Shown: one piece after another, positions 36,210 to 48,570 of the stretch | Numbering within the stretch: the stretch's first letter is position 1 | Layout of the letters: every line of letters starts with the position of its first letter | NCBI GenBank assembly: GCA_028023455.1 | Contig: JAQFVV010000256.1 | Span: 1,165,001-1,229,000, forward strand | Direction: 5' to 3' | Origin: Epiperipatus broadwayi | Lineage: Eukaryota; Onychophora; Udeonychophora; Euonychophora; Peripatidae | DNA: 64,000 bases | Translations under genes and position numbers: made by a program | The notes under the pieces: model-generated | Told to the model about the DNA's origin: nothing | Databases searched by the model: none | The model's input: the letters and a program-made list of their open reading frames with translations, nothing else

Positions 36210-37355
36210 CATATTTAACTTTATACTTAAAGTCGGCATTACAATTGCTTAACTAGAGCATCTTTGATGCAGATCTTGGTAAATAATACACCACTTGATT
36301 TTTAAAAGTCACAGTTTTATATAAATAAATTAGTTATTTTTATATAAGAACAACTTTGTGCATTTTATTTTGTCTAGAAAACATTTATTTTTAAAAAATC
36401 AAGATTGTATAGTGAGAGGGGGGGAGCTGTAAGTAGTTAATCTTTCTTAGCTGCAAAATAATCTGATGATAGTTCTGTCAACATTATATTGGTTAGAATA
36501 AGAAAAATATTTTTTAATTGCAGATGTAAAGAATTTGGACATTTTATGTAGCTTTTGTGCAAATTCAATGTTTAAGCTTGGAAATTCAAAAATTATATAG
36601 CTTTACAATATTGATATACTTAACTTGTCTTTTAAATAAATCTTGTGTTAAAGATTTGCAGAGATCCCTACTGTCATTTTTTCAGGCGCATAATTTTAAG
36701 GTTGTAGCCTTAATATATATTACTTCAAATAATTCTATATTCATATATTTGTTTATGGTTGCGAACATTGAATAATATATAAGAATATCAGTACCTTTCA
36801 ATGTACTAATAATAATGAAATATATGGAAGTTGACAACAATTGTGAGATTTAAAAAGTTCTAATGCTGTCCACTTGAAATGATCATGGCCTCTGTCTCAT
36901 GATCTAAAAGCAAAATTAGTTAGAAGAATAGTTAATCGGAGAATATTGGATTGTTTATTAATCATTTCATTACAATAAAATTTAATGCATTATATTTTAA
37001 AATGTTAATATTCTAAGATTTTACATCTAAGTTAAACTTATTAACTAAATAGGGCTAAAACCACTTAAGCTACTACGTAATTTGATAACATTAATTAAAA
37101 TCAATTAAAATCGGAACTATAAGTTTTGATGGCTTTTTGTCTTTCTCATATGTAATCGCTCATTTTTTTCTTATACATAGCTTAATATTAATTGTATTAA
37201 ACAATAATAACCTTTGTTTTATTAACATGTATTAATCTGTATATTAATTTATCAAGACTGGGTCATCATCATCACAATAATTTTTGCACATTATTGATCC
37301 ACAACAATGTGAAGGTTTCTCCACATTGAATTCACTTTCTCTTTATGCCTAGTCT
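36210..37355. other. Intron, nothing seen
   Basis: A+T-rich; the 72-codon frame at 36557 has no recognisable features. Confidence 0.6.
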
Positions 37356-37359
37356 TTCT

Positions 37360-37985
37360 TCTCTACATCACCTCACTACCCTTCTTAATTTCATCCATCC
37401 ATATCACATATAATCTTTCTAGATTTTTACTATCTCTAGGAATCCAGTTTAAGATTTCAATCTGTCTGTCTATTATCTTTTCTAGCAATATATCCAGCCA
37501 GCTCCACTTCAATCTTTTAACTCTTTCAATAATGTCCATAACATCTGTTTGTTCTCTCACTTATATATTTTGTTTTTAATCTTTTGTTTTACTCCTAACA
37601 TGTGTCTTTTCATATTTTATTGAATCGTTTGAAATCTCTGTATTGTTCTTCCATTACGTGTTCAAGTCTCAGATCCATATTTAAAAACTGGGAAAACACA
37701 TTAAGTAAAAAACTTCCTTTTCAAGCACATAGGCATATTTTCTTTTGATATTAACAACTTTTACCAAAAGCATGTTATCCAAATTTAATTCTATAATTAA
37801 TTTCATCCATTATGTTTTCATCTGTATTAATAATCTGACCAAGATATTTATGGTTGTTACATTCTTCTAAGTCATCATTATCAATCTTTTGAGAAAATCC
37901 ATTCAATGTTAATTTATTCTATTTTAGCACTTATCTTTAATAGTATTTTTTTACTTCCATCTAATAACTTTTGCAACTTTTCCTG
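37360..37985 (-). pseudogene. LINE reverse-transcriptase C-terminal fragment
   Basis: On the minus strand, multi-frame reading shows NGFSQKIDNDDLEECNHHKY with LGQIINTDENIMDEINYRIK, then RLEHVMEEQYRDFKRF, REQTDVMDIIERVKRLKWSW and RQIEILNWIPRDSK. This is the C-terminal order of animal LINE ORFs: 'kYLG..i', 'leraMeR.mL', 'ReqT.v.Dii.ri..lKW.WaGH', 'ile..P..gkR'. The last 65 residues are in one open frame with stops earlier. The catalytic YADD box is not present in the fragment. Confidence 0.75.
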
Positions 37986-37989
37986 AAGT

Positions 37990-39310
37990 TAAACATTAAA
38001 ATTAATAGTTTGACTATTTCATGCTTTTCAAGTTATTGAGGCATAAAATGCCATTAAGAATATGTTTTAAATAAATGTTTTTAGTTTTACTTTTTTTTAA
38101 AAAATCTCTATGATTCTGCATAATGATTATATTATTATGAATTGGTTAAAAGAAAATGAATTACCTTTACTTCATTCAATAATAAAATTAATGTAAAGCT
38201 TCATAAGCAATATAGGAATTTCACTAATTTACAAGATTAGTTTTAAATGATTTGTAGAATTAAATGATTTATAAAATAAAACTGTAAAGAAATAGTTGTT
38301 TGCTGAATTAAATCTTTTTAATGCAATAAAAATAACATTTGAAAAATTAGAGCATATTTTTACTAAATCAGTAGATAGTACTCTTTTATATGATAATGAT
38401 ATTTTGAGGGAATAATTTGATTGTTTTTTAAATAGAAGAATTCAGATGATTGCTCTTAAATATGTACTAATCGTAGTGACTCATTTAGGTTCAAACAGAG
38501 ATATCCAGAGTTATCTTTCTAATTGAAACAAACATGGATGCTGATCTAATCTGTAGGGAAAATTTAAAATATAGTAATAATATTTTATCTTCAAAACTAT
38601 TGGTACTTTTAAATATCTATGGATTTAGAAAGTTGTATCATCTAATCTTAAGAATAGCATCTATTGTTCCAACTAAAAAATAAAAAAATCTCCAATAATT
38701 ATGAAATCTTATTGTATCTATCTTAGTAAAAGTACTTTTAAGAATTTTATTTAACAGATAGTTTTTAATTACATGAATAGTTTCTAGAGGCTAAGTATAG
38801 TTTTAAAAAATTAAGAAGCATTATAGGTATGGTTTTAGTTAGCAGACAAATAAAGGAAAAATCACCATGAAAAAAAGCATGATTTATATATTTTTCTGGT
38901 CAGTGTCATCCACACATTTGAGCCAATCTCTCATGAAGATTATTCTGTCATTAGAAAACTGCTGGTTATTCTAGAAAGTATATTCCTATTATACAGCTTA
39001 CTACATAAGGGATATAAGAGAAAGTATTTTACTGATGGTAGAAATCTAAATCATTTGAAAAAAAACTGATTTAAATAGAAATATATATCAACTTTACTCT
39101 TATTTTACATTTTAATGATAGTTTATAGGCAACCTCATGAAATATATATTAAGATGTTATATGAGTCTTAATTTTGATATTCAAATTTAAACTGATTTAA
39201 GAAAGAGGTCATCTTTCTAGTTTCTATATTTATGAAATTCTGATAGTCACGTTATTCTTACCATTCTAAAGAATATCTAAAAAGTGTCCATAATAGTTGA
39301 AGACAAGCTA
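37990..39310. other. Intron, possibly LINE-derived
   Basis: Lies between two LINE fragments; no motif is readable in any frame. Confidence 0.4.
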
Positions 39311-39318
39311 CACATAAT

Positions 39319-39576
39319 TTGTTTTTGGATTTAATGTTCAAAAGTCAATTTTTTTCTCCTTGTGATGGAAAAAAGTCTTCAGAGACTTTTGGCATGGAGG
39401 TAATCAGTTTGAGATTGAGAATATTGAAGTGCCACATGAACTTCAAATGCTTTCATAGTTTTCATCAAGTTAAAAAATATGGTATTTCTTCACAATACTT
39501 ACTTCAACCAATTATATTTAGGATTGTTATTTTTTCAATGTCATTGCATGGAAATGAGACATGGACTCTGCATTAA
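39319..39576 (+). pseudogene. LINE fragment ending in an ETWTLH motif
   Basis: An 85-codon open frame ends RIVIFSMSLHGNETWTLH. 'i..sallYGcEtWtl' is a conserved block in the C-terminal part of the same class of LINE reverse transcriptases. The rest is too diverged to place. It is on the opposite strand to the 37.4-kb fragment, so it is a separate insertion or an inverted piece. Confidence 0.5.
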
Positions 39577-39990
39577 TAAAATATAAAAATTTTATTTTAA
39601 AATGCTCTGCCTCCCACCCCAGTCAGTGCAACTTGATTTAAGCCTTCATACTATTACCTGAAACCAAAGACAACAAATTCTTATGTAACATACATGTATT
39701 ACGTATACACACACCCACACATCTACAACACAATTTAAGTCTTAAAATTTACACATTAAGACATTAACAAATTTATTAACAAAAAAATAGAGTAATGCCA
39801 TCATGAAAAACTTGGCATATTAATAAATTGAAATAAAGAAAGAATAACCATAGAATTAACTAAATGTACATTAATGTGAGTAAAGTTAAATGATTAACTA
39901 AAGAGCTATGATAGCAAATACAGGAAAACATGCACATGAAATTTATGAATTTAAACATTCTTTTCAAACTGAAAACTATTAAAACTGTGA

Positions 39991-40182
39991 TCCTAAGATC
40001 TAGGTGCAGTGCTCTCAGATCCAAGCCTCCTCACTAATGAAGGCCACAAGCCAGAAACTAGTCTGGGAATATTGTATGGGTAAGCACTAAATAGGGATTT
40101 TATGCACAAGCCTTATGGTAACCATTGATTACTGTGGCTTGCACTGAGTGGCACTAATGTATGGAAAGTTTTGTCTGTTTTA
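39991..40182 (+). mobile_element. HhA ribozyme repeat with 10-bp target-site duplication
   Basis: Well preserved copy bounded by AAAACTGTGA at 39981-39990 and 40183-40192. Hammerhead parts: stem I strand ATCCAAGCCTCCTCA, core CTAATGA (40034-40040; one G-to-A change from CTGATGA), stem II GGC-CACAA-GCC, GAAAC (40054-40058), GTC (40061-40063), then TGGGAATATTG. Apart from the single core change, and a missing G in stem I, this is close to the family consensus. Confidence 0.8.
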
Positions 40183-40194
40183 AAAACTGTGAAT

Positions 40195-41170
40195 GGTAAG
40201 GCTGCCAATTCATGAGCACTATGATAATACATTTGCTCTTTACCTTGATGAATGCAATAACATACAACTAAATAGTATATTCATTAAATTGTCTATAAAT
40301 TCAAAAATATAACTATTATTACAAAAAGTATTTTATAATAAACTTTAGTGGAAGTTTTTATGGGAAGGATAAAGGTTTTGTCAATATTTTTTTTTAATAA
40401 ATACAATATTGATTGCTTTTACTGTGAGAAAATGTCTAAGGATAGTATACAGTGAAAAAGTATAATTAAAAAAAGTTTTGGAAGTTTTTTTAAAAAAACA
40501 TTTGTTGCAGAAACAGTTAAAAAAACTTCTCAATATGTTAAATTAACAGATGTGAATTGTGTTGACATATTTGTGTTTATCAGATTGATAGTCATTACAA
40601 AACTCATCCTTTTGAATTTTTATCTCTTTATATGGCTAGTGTAATAATCATGAGAACATATTACATGTTTAAAAGAATTAAAATAATTTGAAGATTGGGT
40701 AATAAAGTAGGAATATGTAGATGAGTAATTAACTTAGCAACAGCATAAATACAGAGAAGCTTTAAAAATCAAACAAAATAGATTATTATAAAGAAATGTT
40801 ATTTATATTATTTACAGATAAGATTGATGGTAAAAAATAAAATGCCACTTTAAACACAAATTAATGGATTCAATTATTATAACAACAAATGTTTTATTTA
40901 AAAATCAAAATATTAAAATAAATGAGATAATTTTAAAGCAATGGTCATGTGTATGGTAAAAGGCGGTAAACAAGAAACATATAGAGTAACAAGTTGATGT
41001 ATTTAATCATAATAATCCTACTGAAAAATCACAAAGTGCTTATATATCAATTTAAATTAAAAACTTCACCTTCAAAATATTAAATTTTTAGATATTAATA
41101 TAATTATATTATTATAATAAGCAAATCAAGTCATATATCATGTAACTTAATTTACTAAGCTTGTATTACA
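40195..41170. other. Intron, nothing seen
   Basis: A+T-rich spacer between the HhA copy and the HhC foldback. Confidence 0.6.
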
Positions 41171-41173
41171 AAT

Positions 41174-41406
41174 GTAATAAAATGAGCATGCTAATAGCTC
41201 TAAACAAGCTTTTTCAATAAATACCACAAGAGAAAGCATTTAAAATCTTTAACTAGAATTATCCCTAGCACCTCACTGATGAGAGCCATTAGCTTGAAAC
41301 CTGTTTGGAGATAGGGATAATTCTAGATAGAGATTTTTAAATGGTTTCTCTTGCAGTATTTATTGGAAAAGCTTGTTTAGAATTATTAGCCTGCTCATTA
41401 TATTAC
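41174..41406 (+). mobile_element. HhC foldback: hammerhead ribozyme with 95-bp stem I arms
   Basis: Near-complete inverted repeat with arms 41174-41268 and 41311-41406, both holding GAGCATGCTAATA-like and AAACAAGCTTTTTC-like sequence in opposite orientation. The non-palindromic turn (41269-41310) is not a random loop but a hammerhead core. The arms therefore act as one long stem I. No transposase or other coding potential is visible. Confidence 0.85.
41261..41318 (+). ncRNA. Best-preserved type I hammerhead ribozyme (HhC)
   Basis: All core positions can be read: CTGATGA (41276-41282), stem II GAGC-CATTA-GCTT (41283-41295, first pair G.U), GAAA (41296-41299), stem III A-C/G-T closed by a CT loop, and cleavage triplet GTT (41303-41305). 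Stem I pairs CA next to the core with TG after the cleavage site, then an internal loop, then ATCCCTA (41261-41267) with TAGGGAT (41312-41318) and onward into the arms. A very short stem III is typical of the minimal hammerheads described in Penelope-like elements. Such minimal forms are thought to cleave better as dimers. Confidence 0.75.
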
Positions 41407-41409
41407 AAC

Positions 41410-44190
41410 TATAATATTGTATATATGCATCAAACATGTTCTATTTAAACATGAATATGTAATAAACTTTAATTTAATTTTAATGATTAAATATATCATA
41501 TAATTACTAATTAAATGTACAGATAAACTTACAGTCTTTTTAAATTCATGCATTAAATCAAATATATTTAAATCATGATCTAAACAAACATTTATTTTTA
41601 CAAACAAATAGTGAAAGACATTTTTCTGGTGACTTTCACTATTCATTTGTGAAAATCAATTTATTTAAATAGTAACTTAAATACATTTGAGTTTCTATAT
41701 ATAGCAGATTTTGACATTCACAGATTATAAGGGGAAATGTCGTAGACAAAGAGAAAGTACCTTGCAATAAGAAGGATGAACTTAGTTTTCACAACAATAA
41801 ATGTTTATTAATAATTCTAAAAATTTAAATAGTTAATGTTTCATTTTTGAAAAATGCTATTTACACTATCATGATACTGAAAAAAAAAGAATGTACATCA
41901 ACAATGTTGAATGCCTTAATCTTCAAACCATTGGAAAGGTTAAAGATTTGTTATTACAGAGAGTTATTTTATGATCACCAAAAATTGGTTGTATAATGGA
42001 AAAATTGTGACCAATAACCTTATGGATAAATAAATCATTTATGAAAGAATAAACAAGTCATTGAGAAGGCTAAATATTAATGTAGAAACAACAGATTAGC
42101 TTTAAAAAAAAGATTATGTTGTTTATATGGTTATCAAAAAAAGATGTCAATGAAAGAAAAAAAGTTTGTTCAGCAAAAGGTAGTATAACTCAGTCTTTTA
42201 TAATAATGAGAGTATTAATGGGTTTTTTTAAAAATAACACATGATTGTTAGTTTGTGCTGGAGAACTATTAGCTACATTCATTAGCAAAAAAAAATAGTG
42301 ATAAAAGAGAAAGACTACAGTTATTAATGGGCTGTATTGAATCATTAATAACAAGTGGTTTCTTGAGAAGACAATGTTTGAATAGACAGACAGTCATTCT
42401 GGAGCAATGACATTTGTATTGTTACTCAAAAACTGGTGATAAGAAATTAATAGAATTGCTATGAACAAAATAAAATTAATCATCAATCCAAATAAATAAC
42501 AAACTATTTGGGGATATGCTAAGTTTTGATGTCATTGTGATTGCTATTTCTCTGATCTTAGATGTATCATCACTCTTTTACATAGAATTTGTTTTCAAAT
42601 TTTATATTTAATTAAAGTAAACTTGAAAAATTTTTGATAACACATAATTTGGTGTATTATTAGTGATGTTTGCTGATTGAATTATCATTAAAATTTGTTT
42701 GTTCTACGTTGTTTGTTGGACTAAGAATCAATATAAAAGATTCACTATCCTAGAGCATTTTTTAATAATATATATATAGAAAAAATTGATTTTTATTTTA
42801 CTATCAATTTTTGTAATTTATAGAGGGTTAGGTAATCTTTTCATTTTTATCATTTTGTTATAAAACTTATCTTCAACTTTTTTTAGTTAGTTGTATTAAA
42901 AAGAAATAAAAGAAGTCAAAATATGATTTATATTTTATTTCATTCTTCTATTTAATTTTTTTTTTACCTTGATATTTAAAAAAAAAAAAAGAATTGTACC
43001 GGTTAACAATAGTAAACCAATTTTTCTGAGATTGAAGAATATTTTATTTTACACTGATGAATGCTAAAGTCACTGGAGGTAATATTCACATGGATTTTTG
43101 ATGGTATTATATAGTATTACAAATAATTGTAAATTGTATTTGATAAAGCAAAAAAAAAGTGAATTACTTTTGAGGTGATGTAAATCACAATTGAAAAGAC
43201 TCTTAATAATAACGCATATCTAAGAAAAAAAATAAAACTATCTTTAAATCTGTAAAAAAAATATCAATTTCTTCAACTCTTTTGCATTATTAATCACTCA
43301 CGTATTTGCACATAAACACACTTGCATGTATATATTCTATGCATATAGATAAATAGATGTGTGCATTTTTTAAGGGTTCTCTTTATCGATAAGGAAAACT
43401 ATTAATAACCGTTAATACCCACAGTGCCAAAGATAGGAATGCAATAATTTGAAAAATTATTCTGAGATTTATATAAAATAAAACTTTTTCAGTTGTTAAT
43501 AAAATTCATTCTTACCTTAACTGAAATATTTCTGTCAAAGAGCAATAAAAAATAGTCTGTATAAATTCTATGGGGTTTCTCCCCCTTGAATTAACATAAG
43601 CTTTAAATCAAGATAATATTAAGATGCCTTTCACTAAATAATAAGCAATGTAGTAATTTTATTTTTCTCCAAAAAGCTCATGATTTTTTAAAAAGTCTGT
43701 AAAGAAAGTCAAAATATGTTTAGAAAATTTTTGTGATTAATTCTTAAATGAGTCTTTGTACAATATATCATATCTAATCAATAATCTTTTGATGGGTGGA
43801 TTCTTATATAAACTGTATAAAATAATGAATCATAATCCATTTCCAAGAATATTTTTTGAACTCCAACTTTCATAACTTAAGCAATATCAAAAAAATATAA
43901 AGATTATATAAAAGGTAACACAAAAAGAAACTATTAAACTGCCAAAAGGAATTCTGTTAAGATTATAGTTTTGAACTCTCATGAAAAATTCAGTGCATAT
44001 TTATATAAATTCTTATCATAATTAATAATACATATTTATTAAAACAAAACATAAAAATTTATTTGTGAATATTGAAAATATTAGTTGTTTCAAAACCCTT
44101 ATTTAATGTAAATTATTTTGTAGCCTTGATTCTTAAAAAAAAAAAACATTTTAATTTTTATGTAAATGACATGTTTTAAAAATAATTATA
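41410..44190. other. Intron, nothing seen
   Basis: No supported element. A CTGATGA-like word at 43048 has no hammerhead context. Confidence 0.6.
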
Positions 44191-44196
44191 TATAAA

Positions 44197-44405
44197 GATT
44201 TGCTATCTTAATATAAACTGAGCACTGACTATATATGTGTGTGGGAGTTGATAATCTGGACCAACTGATGAGTGCAGGTTCAGCATGAAATATATAGATT
44301 GGTGATTGTTTATCTTTTCTACATTTGTGTGGTCATATATATCAGTAGTATGAGATAGTGTGGATAGTTGAAGATTGCTTGAAAGTCTGAGTTCAAATCT
44401 CCTAT
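44197..44405 (+). mobile_element. HhB ribozyme repeat with tRNA-like promoter boxes
   Basis: Begins TTTGCTATCTTAATATAAAC like the 12.0-kb copy. Hammerhead at 44250-44313: GATAATC and ACCAA form stem I with TTGGTGATT after the cleavage point. CTGATGA is at 44265-44271, stem II is GTGCAG-GTT-CAGCAT-like, and GAAA is at 44287-44290. The triplet has become AGA. A tRNA-like part follows (GTGGATAGTTGAAGATTG, GAGTTCAAATCTCC). Inactive as a ribozyme because of the triplet change. Confidence 0.72.
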
Positions 44406-44464
44406 ATTTACAATTAAGATTAAAAAATGAAATTTTAAATAAAAATTTCTTTTCAGAAGCAAAT

Positions 44465-44567
44465 ATATATCTCTTCCTCCCCTTCTTTCTCTCTCTTCTT
44501 TCTCCTCTCTCTCTTCTCCCTTTCTATCTCTCTATCCCTCTTCTTCCCTTCTCTCTCTCTCTCTTAG
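44465..44567. repeat. Polypyrimidine (CT)n tract
   Basis: About 100 bases almost entirely C and T on the + strand, just after an HhB copy. The leucine/serine-rich frame over it is an artefact. It has H-DNA (triplex) potential. Confidence 0.92.
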
Positions 44568-45519
44568 CAATCTATTCAGTTATCTTCTGATCTTGTTATC
44601 ATGAAAAATAGAAAAATCTGAAATTCTGTTACCTTTTTGAAAGTAAAACGTTCTAAATATAAATTTTATATGAAATGAAGTGATTAAATATTGTTTAGAA
44701 GATTTTAAAATATTGATTTATAAATAAGAGTAAATGACATATAAAATTTAATAACTTTAGAAAGATTGTCAAAGTCAGATTTTTAAATGACCTATCTTTC
44801 TGTTGTTTTTATATATTAGTGATTCGGTATTAACATGTTAAATTCTTGAGGATATTAAAACAAACTTTTCCCATTTAAGATATTTATTTTATTTAAAGTA
44901 TATTATAATGTGGCAAAAAATGTTTATGAAGCCCAGTTGTGCACTAATTTATTGATCTCTAACCTAAGATTATTGTAAAAATGTAAATTTTCTGCTTTAA
45001 TTTTTGTAGTCTATAAAATTTATTTATATCTGATATTTTGATTATTCAGTAATTTTATTTTTAACATCACATAACTTTTTATTGCACAAAAGAAAGAAGA
45101 TCTGTGAAAAAGATTGCTAATTAATCAAAATGTCATATATATTTCAAAAATTAATATGGAAAGTAGATACTTTGTAATGTACATTAAATATTGTTATTTT
45201 AACAGAAAGAAAAAATATTACTTTGATTTATTTATTTATAAATGAATCAAGTTACAAGTTATTAATGAGAAATATTTAATAGTTCAACCTTAATGAACAG
45301 ATCTTTGGAACGTTGCATACTTTTATTTCTGTGAATAATTATTTTATTTGTAATAAACAGATTGTAGTTGAGTGCTATATGAATAGATAATTTAGATATT
45401 ATCATCATCATCTTACACATACTGCATTTAAAATTATTTGCTTGCAACTAAAATCAGAGTGAGTAATGCAAAAATCTAAACAGCCTATAAATAAATCTCT
45501 ATAGAGAAAAGGCCTCTCC

Positions 45520-45570
45520 AAGCCACCCTAAAGAAGTAATGAAGGAGAACGCATTACTTTCTAGGCTTGC
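45520..45570. repeat. Imperfect hairpin
   Basis: AAGTAATG pairs with CATTACTT around an AAGGAGAACG loop, and the stem continues (AGCC with GGCT). The flanking GGCCTCTCCAAGCCACCC is GC-rich for the window. Possibly the tip of a foldback repeat. Confidence 0.6.
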
Positions 45571-48546
45571 CAAATACTATGTGGTAATATCTTGAGTGCT
45601 TTTACAATTGAATTTTATATCTCATTCAGAATTAATTAGATATCCATTTACCAATATATATTTGATGATTCCATAGATTGCACATGGACTAGCTATCTGA
45701 AAAAAATGTTTTTTAACCTGATTAGAATCCGACAAAAAAAAATTATATTTTATTGTACCAAGATTTGGACTGAAGTAATAGGCATGCTAGATATGCAATT
45801 CTTAGACCATGAAGCTACAATGAAGTCAGTCTTGAAAAGTAAATTTATTAAAGCTATATAGTTTCAAAATAATTTTTATTGGATATAGAAGAAATTGTCT
45901 ACTACAAATTATCTCAATGTTGGCAAGCATTCTGATAATATATTATTATATTTCTGTGGTCATTTTATATCAAAGACATAACAACAACTTAATTAGTCAG
46001 TGAGGAATCAGAACAAAAAATTTTAATCAACAAAAACTAATCTTATGACATATTTAACTGTGATTGGATTATTAAAAAAATAATATTGAAAGCAATTATA
46101 TATTATTTTATATAGTTATTTATGTTTTAGTTCATGATTATAACATTTCTCTTCATCAAAAAAAAAAAAAAATTGTTCATACTGGAAAGCAAGAAGTTTA
46201 ATATTTCTAAATTTTATCTGTATTATTAAAGCTAGGAAAATCTCAAAAAAATAAATTGAAGATATTTACAAGTTGATTAAATTATGAAATTGTTAATCTT
46301 TAGATAAAAGGATTGTCTTGCAGTGTGATATATTATATTCCAGTAAAGTTACTAAAAGGATTGTTAACCTGATAAACCTTAATCCTATTCTCATTTTCAG
46401 AATAAAAGATTGGCTTCATGCCTGTGATGTGGGATTTAAATATAAATGAAACTTGATATATTAGCTATTCAATCACATTAATCAGAGTATCATGTGACAT
46501 TTGGTCACAAAATTAACATTGAGCTTTGATCCAGAAATCTTTAACTCTAGAATATATTGTTCCATTACTGTGTTAATCGACACAGAATAAAATTTAAAGT
46601 TTATCAAATAACTGTTTCAAAATTATTTCACCCATCTATTGTGAATAGATATTTAGTATTTTTAATCAGAGAATAAAACCAAAAAGAAAATGTTATAAAA
46701 ACTTATCAACAATTAGTTGACTACTTTTTAAAGTAATATATGTGGAAAGATCCTACAGAATAATCTTTGCCATTTGTGGACTTTTTAAATATTTTTTTTC
46801 ATTTATCTCTCATATGGAAGAAAAATACATATGTGGATCCTGGATTAGCACCATCAACAACCTTAGATGTGCTGATGGAAATCCAATTTGTAGCCAAAAA
46901 TGAATAATCTTAAGACAGTTACTAAAAAATTAACCTATTAAATTTCCTACAAAAAGAACAAATGGTAATGACCAATTCTATTTCAATCATCTTTTTAGCC
47001 ATATTTATGGATAAACATAAAGAAGACAAAGATTTAAAAGAGACAATAACTGACTTTAGCATTATGGTGAAAATAGGTTTGACTTCTAAATTATTCATCA
47101 GGATCATAAATGTTCAAACTGTAGCATTTTCTGTGACTGACTGTGAATATTAAATACTGACAAAGAAATTTTAAAAAATTTGATGTTCTTGAACTGTGAT
47201 ACTGATAAAAATGTTTTAGAATGTTATAGATATCAAGAAAAATGAGCAAGTGAATATCCTATTAGATTAGATTTGAACTAAATATCCACAAATATCTTAT
47301 TTTAATCATGTTATGAGATGGTTTCATTCATTAAAAATAGTTCAGTATGAAAGGAACAAAGAAAAAAATCAATTAACTATAAAATGTACTTTGATGAACT
47401 CAGTAATGCATGCTATTCCACTAATTATCAAATAGTTAATAGAACAGAACAATTTATATATAGATAACAGAATAAAAAAGAAAGGCATTCAAATGTATAT
47501 TGCAAATACTTCATAAAAGAAAAAACTTATTTGCAGGGAAAAAAACATTTTTTTAAAAAAATGTCAATATAGTTGCTGCTGACTTATATCATTCTGTAAT
47601 CTTTTTAATTCCAAAATTCTGTTATTTGTTGATGTATTTGGGAAAAATTCAACCACTTCATCATTATTCAGAAATCTTTCAAACTTAGTTTAAAATTACC
47701 TGCTAATTAGTGGAAATCAGCATATATACCTATTACATGCATGCATGAAGAAATATGGAGCTTTTTTTTGTTTTAATGAGATGTTGGATTTCTCCTTCAC
47801 AATCTGTAGAATTTAATAATATTACATACTGATAAGGATTTTTTGGCCCATGATAAAGTATGTATGAATGGGATTACTTAAATCTTAGGACACCTTTTGA
47901 ATTTATTTGTTAAATTGTGTTGAAGTAAAATCTGAAGTGGATTTAATTATGTTTACATAACTGAACTGCTGTTCCATTTAAAGAAATTAAAAGGAAATGG
48001 AAAACATACTATCCAGAGCAATCAACAAATTTTGATGAAATATTACAGAAAATAAAACGATTAAATAAAAAATTCCAAAATACTGTAAACGCGCGCACAC
48101 ACACACACATATATATATGGTATAGAGAGTATCAAAAACTGTTTAAAACAAAGATGACGATTAACGTTGATGTAAAAACCTTAATCAAGAATTGAGAAAT
48201 TTCTAATAATGAGGATTATGTATGTAATTATATTCAATCTCTGGATAATACTTTGATATCTGTGTCAAACTAAAATTAATTATGCGATAAGAATTAAGCT
48301 TAAATTTCTTTATATATGATTATAATCTCATTGTAGTAAATATAAAAATGGCACAATATGATAGTGCAATATAGCATCTTATGCTAGCCTCATAATATAT
48401 ATAAGCTAGTGGTTTTTCTAATATATATTTTCCTTTGATTTAAGATATGAATCTGTATGATAATAATAGCAAGTCACTTAATTCTCCATCTCACATAATC
48501 TGATAAAATAAGAGCAGTTCCCTACTCCAGCACCATCTACTGGAAG

Positions 48547-48570
48547 TCTGAGTAATCACTGATTACCAGA
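48547..48570. repeat. Short hairpin in a GC-richer patch
   Basis: TCTGAGTAATCA opposes TGATTACCAGA. The surrounding 48530-48610 (CCAGCACCATCTACTGG) looks like a repeat fragment, not identified. Confidence 0.5.

Noticed and set aside
37255-37330. CATCATCATC runs as simple repeats of interest
   Set aside because: Only a few units; similar short runs are scattered throughout.
43045-43085. CACTGATGAATGCTAAAGTCACTGG as a hammerhead
   Set aside because: Lacks GAAA and a proper stem II; the resemblance to HhA is partial and probably chance.
44375-44590. Leucine/serine/proline-rich frame
   Set aside because: Reads through the CT tract; no conserved motif.
47090-47110. Minus-strand CTGATGA near 47095
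   Set aside because: No pairing arms or second core half.
46922-47153. Overlapping sense and antisense frames of about 60 codons
   Set aside because: Neither shows a recognisable motif or coding-type composition.
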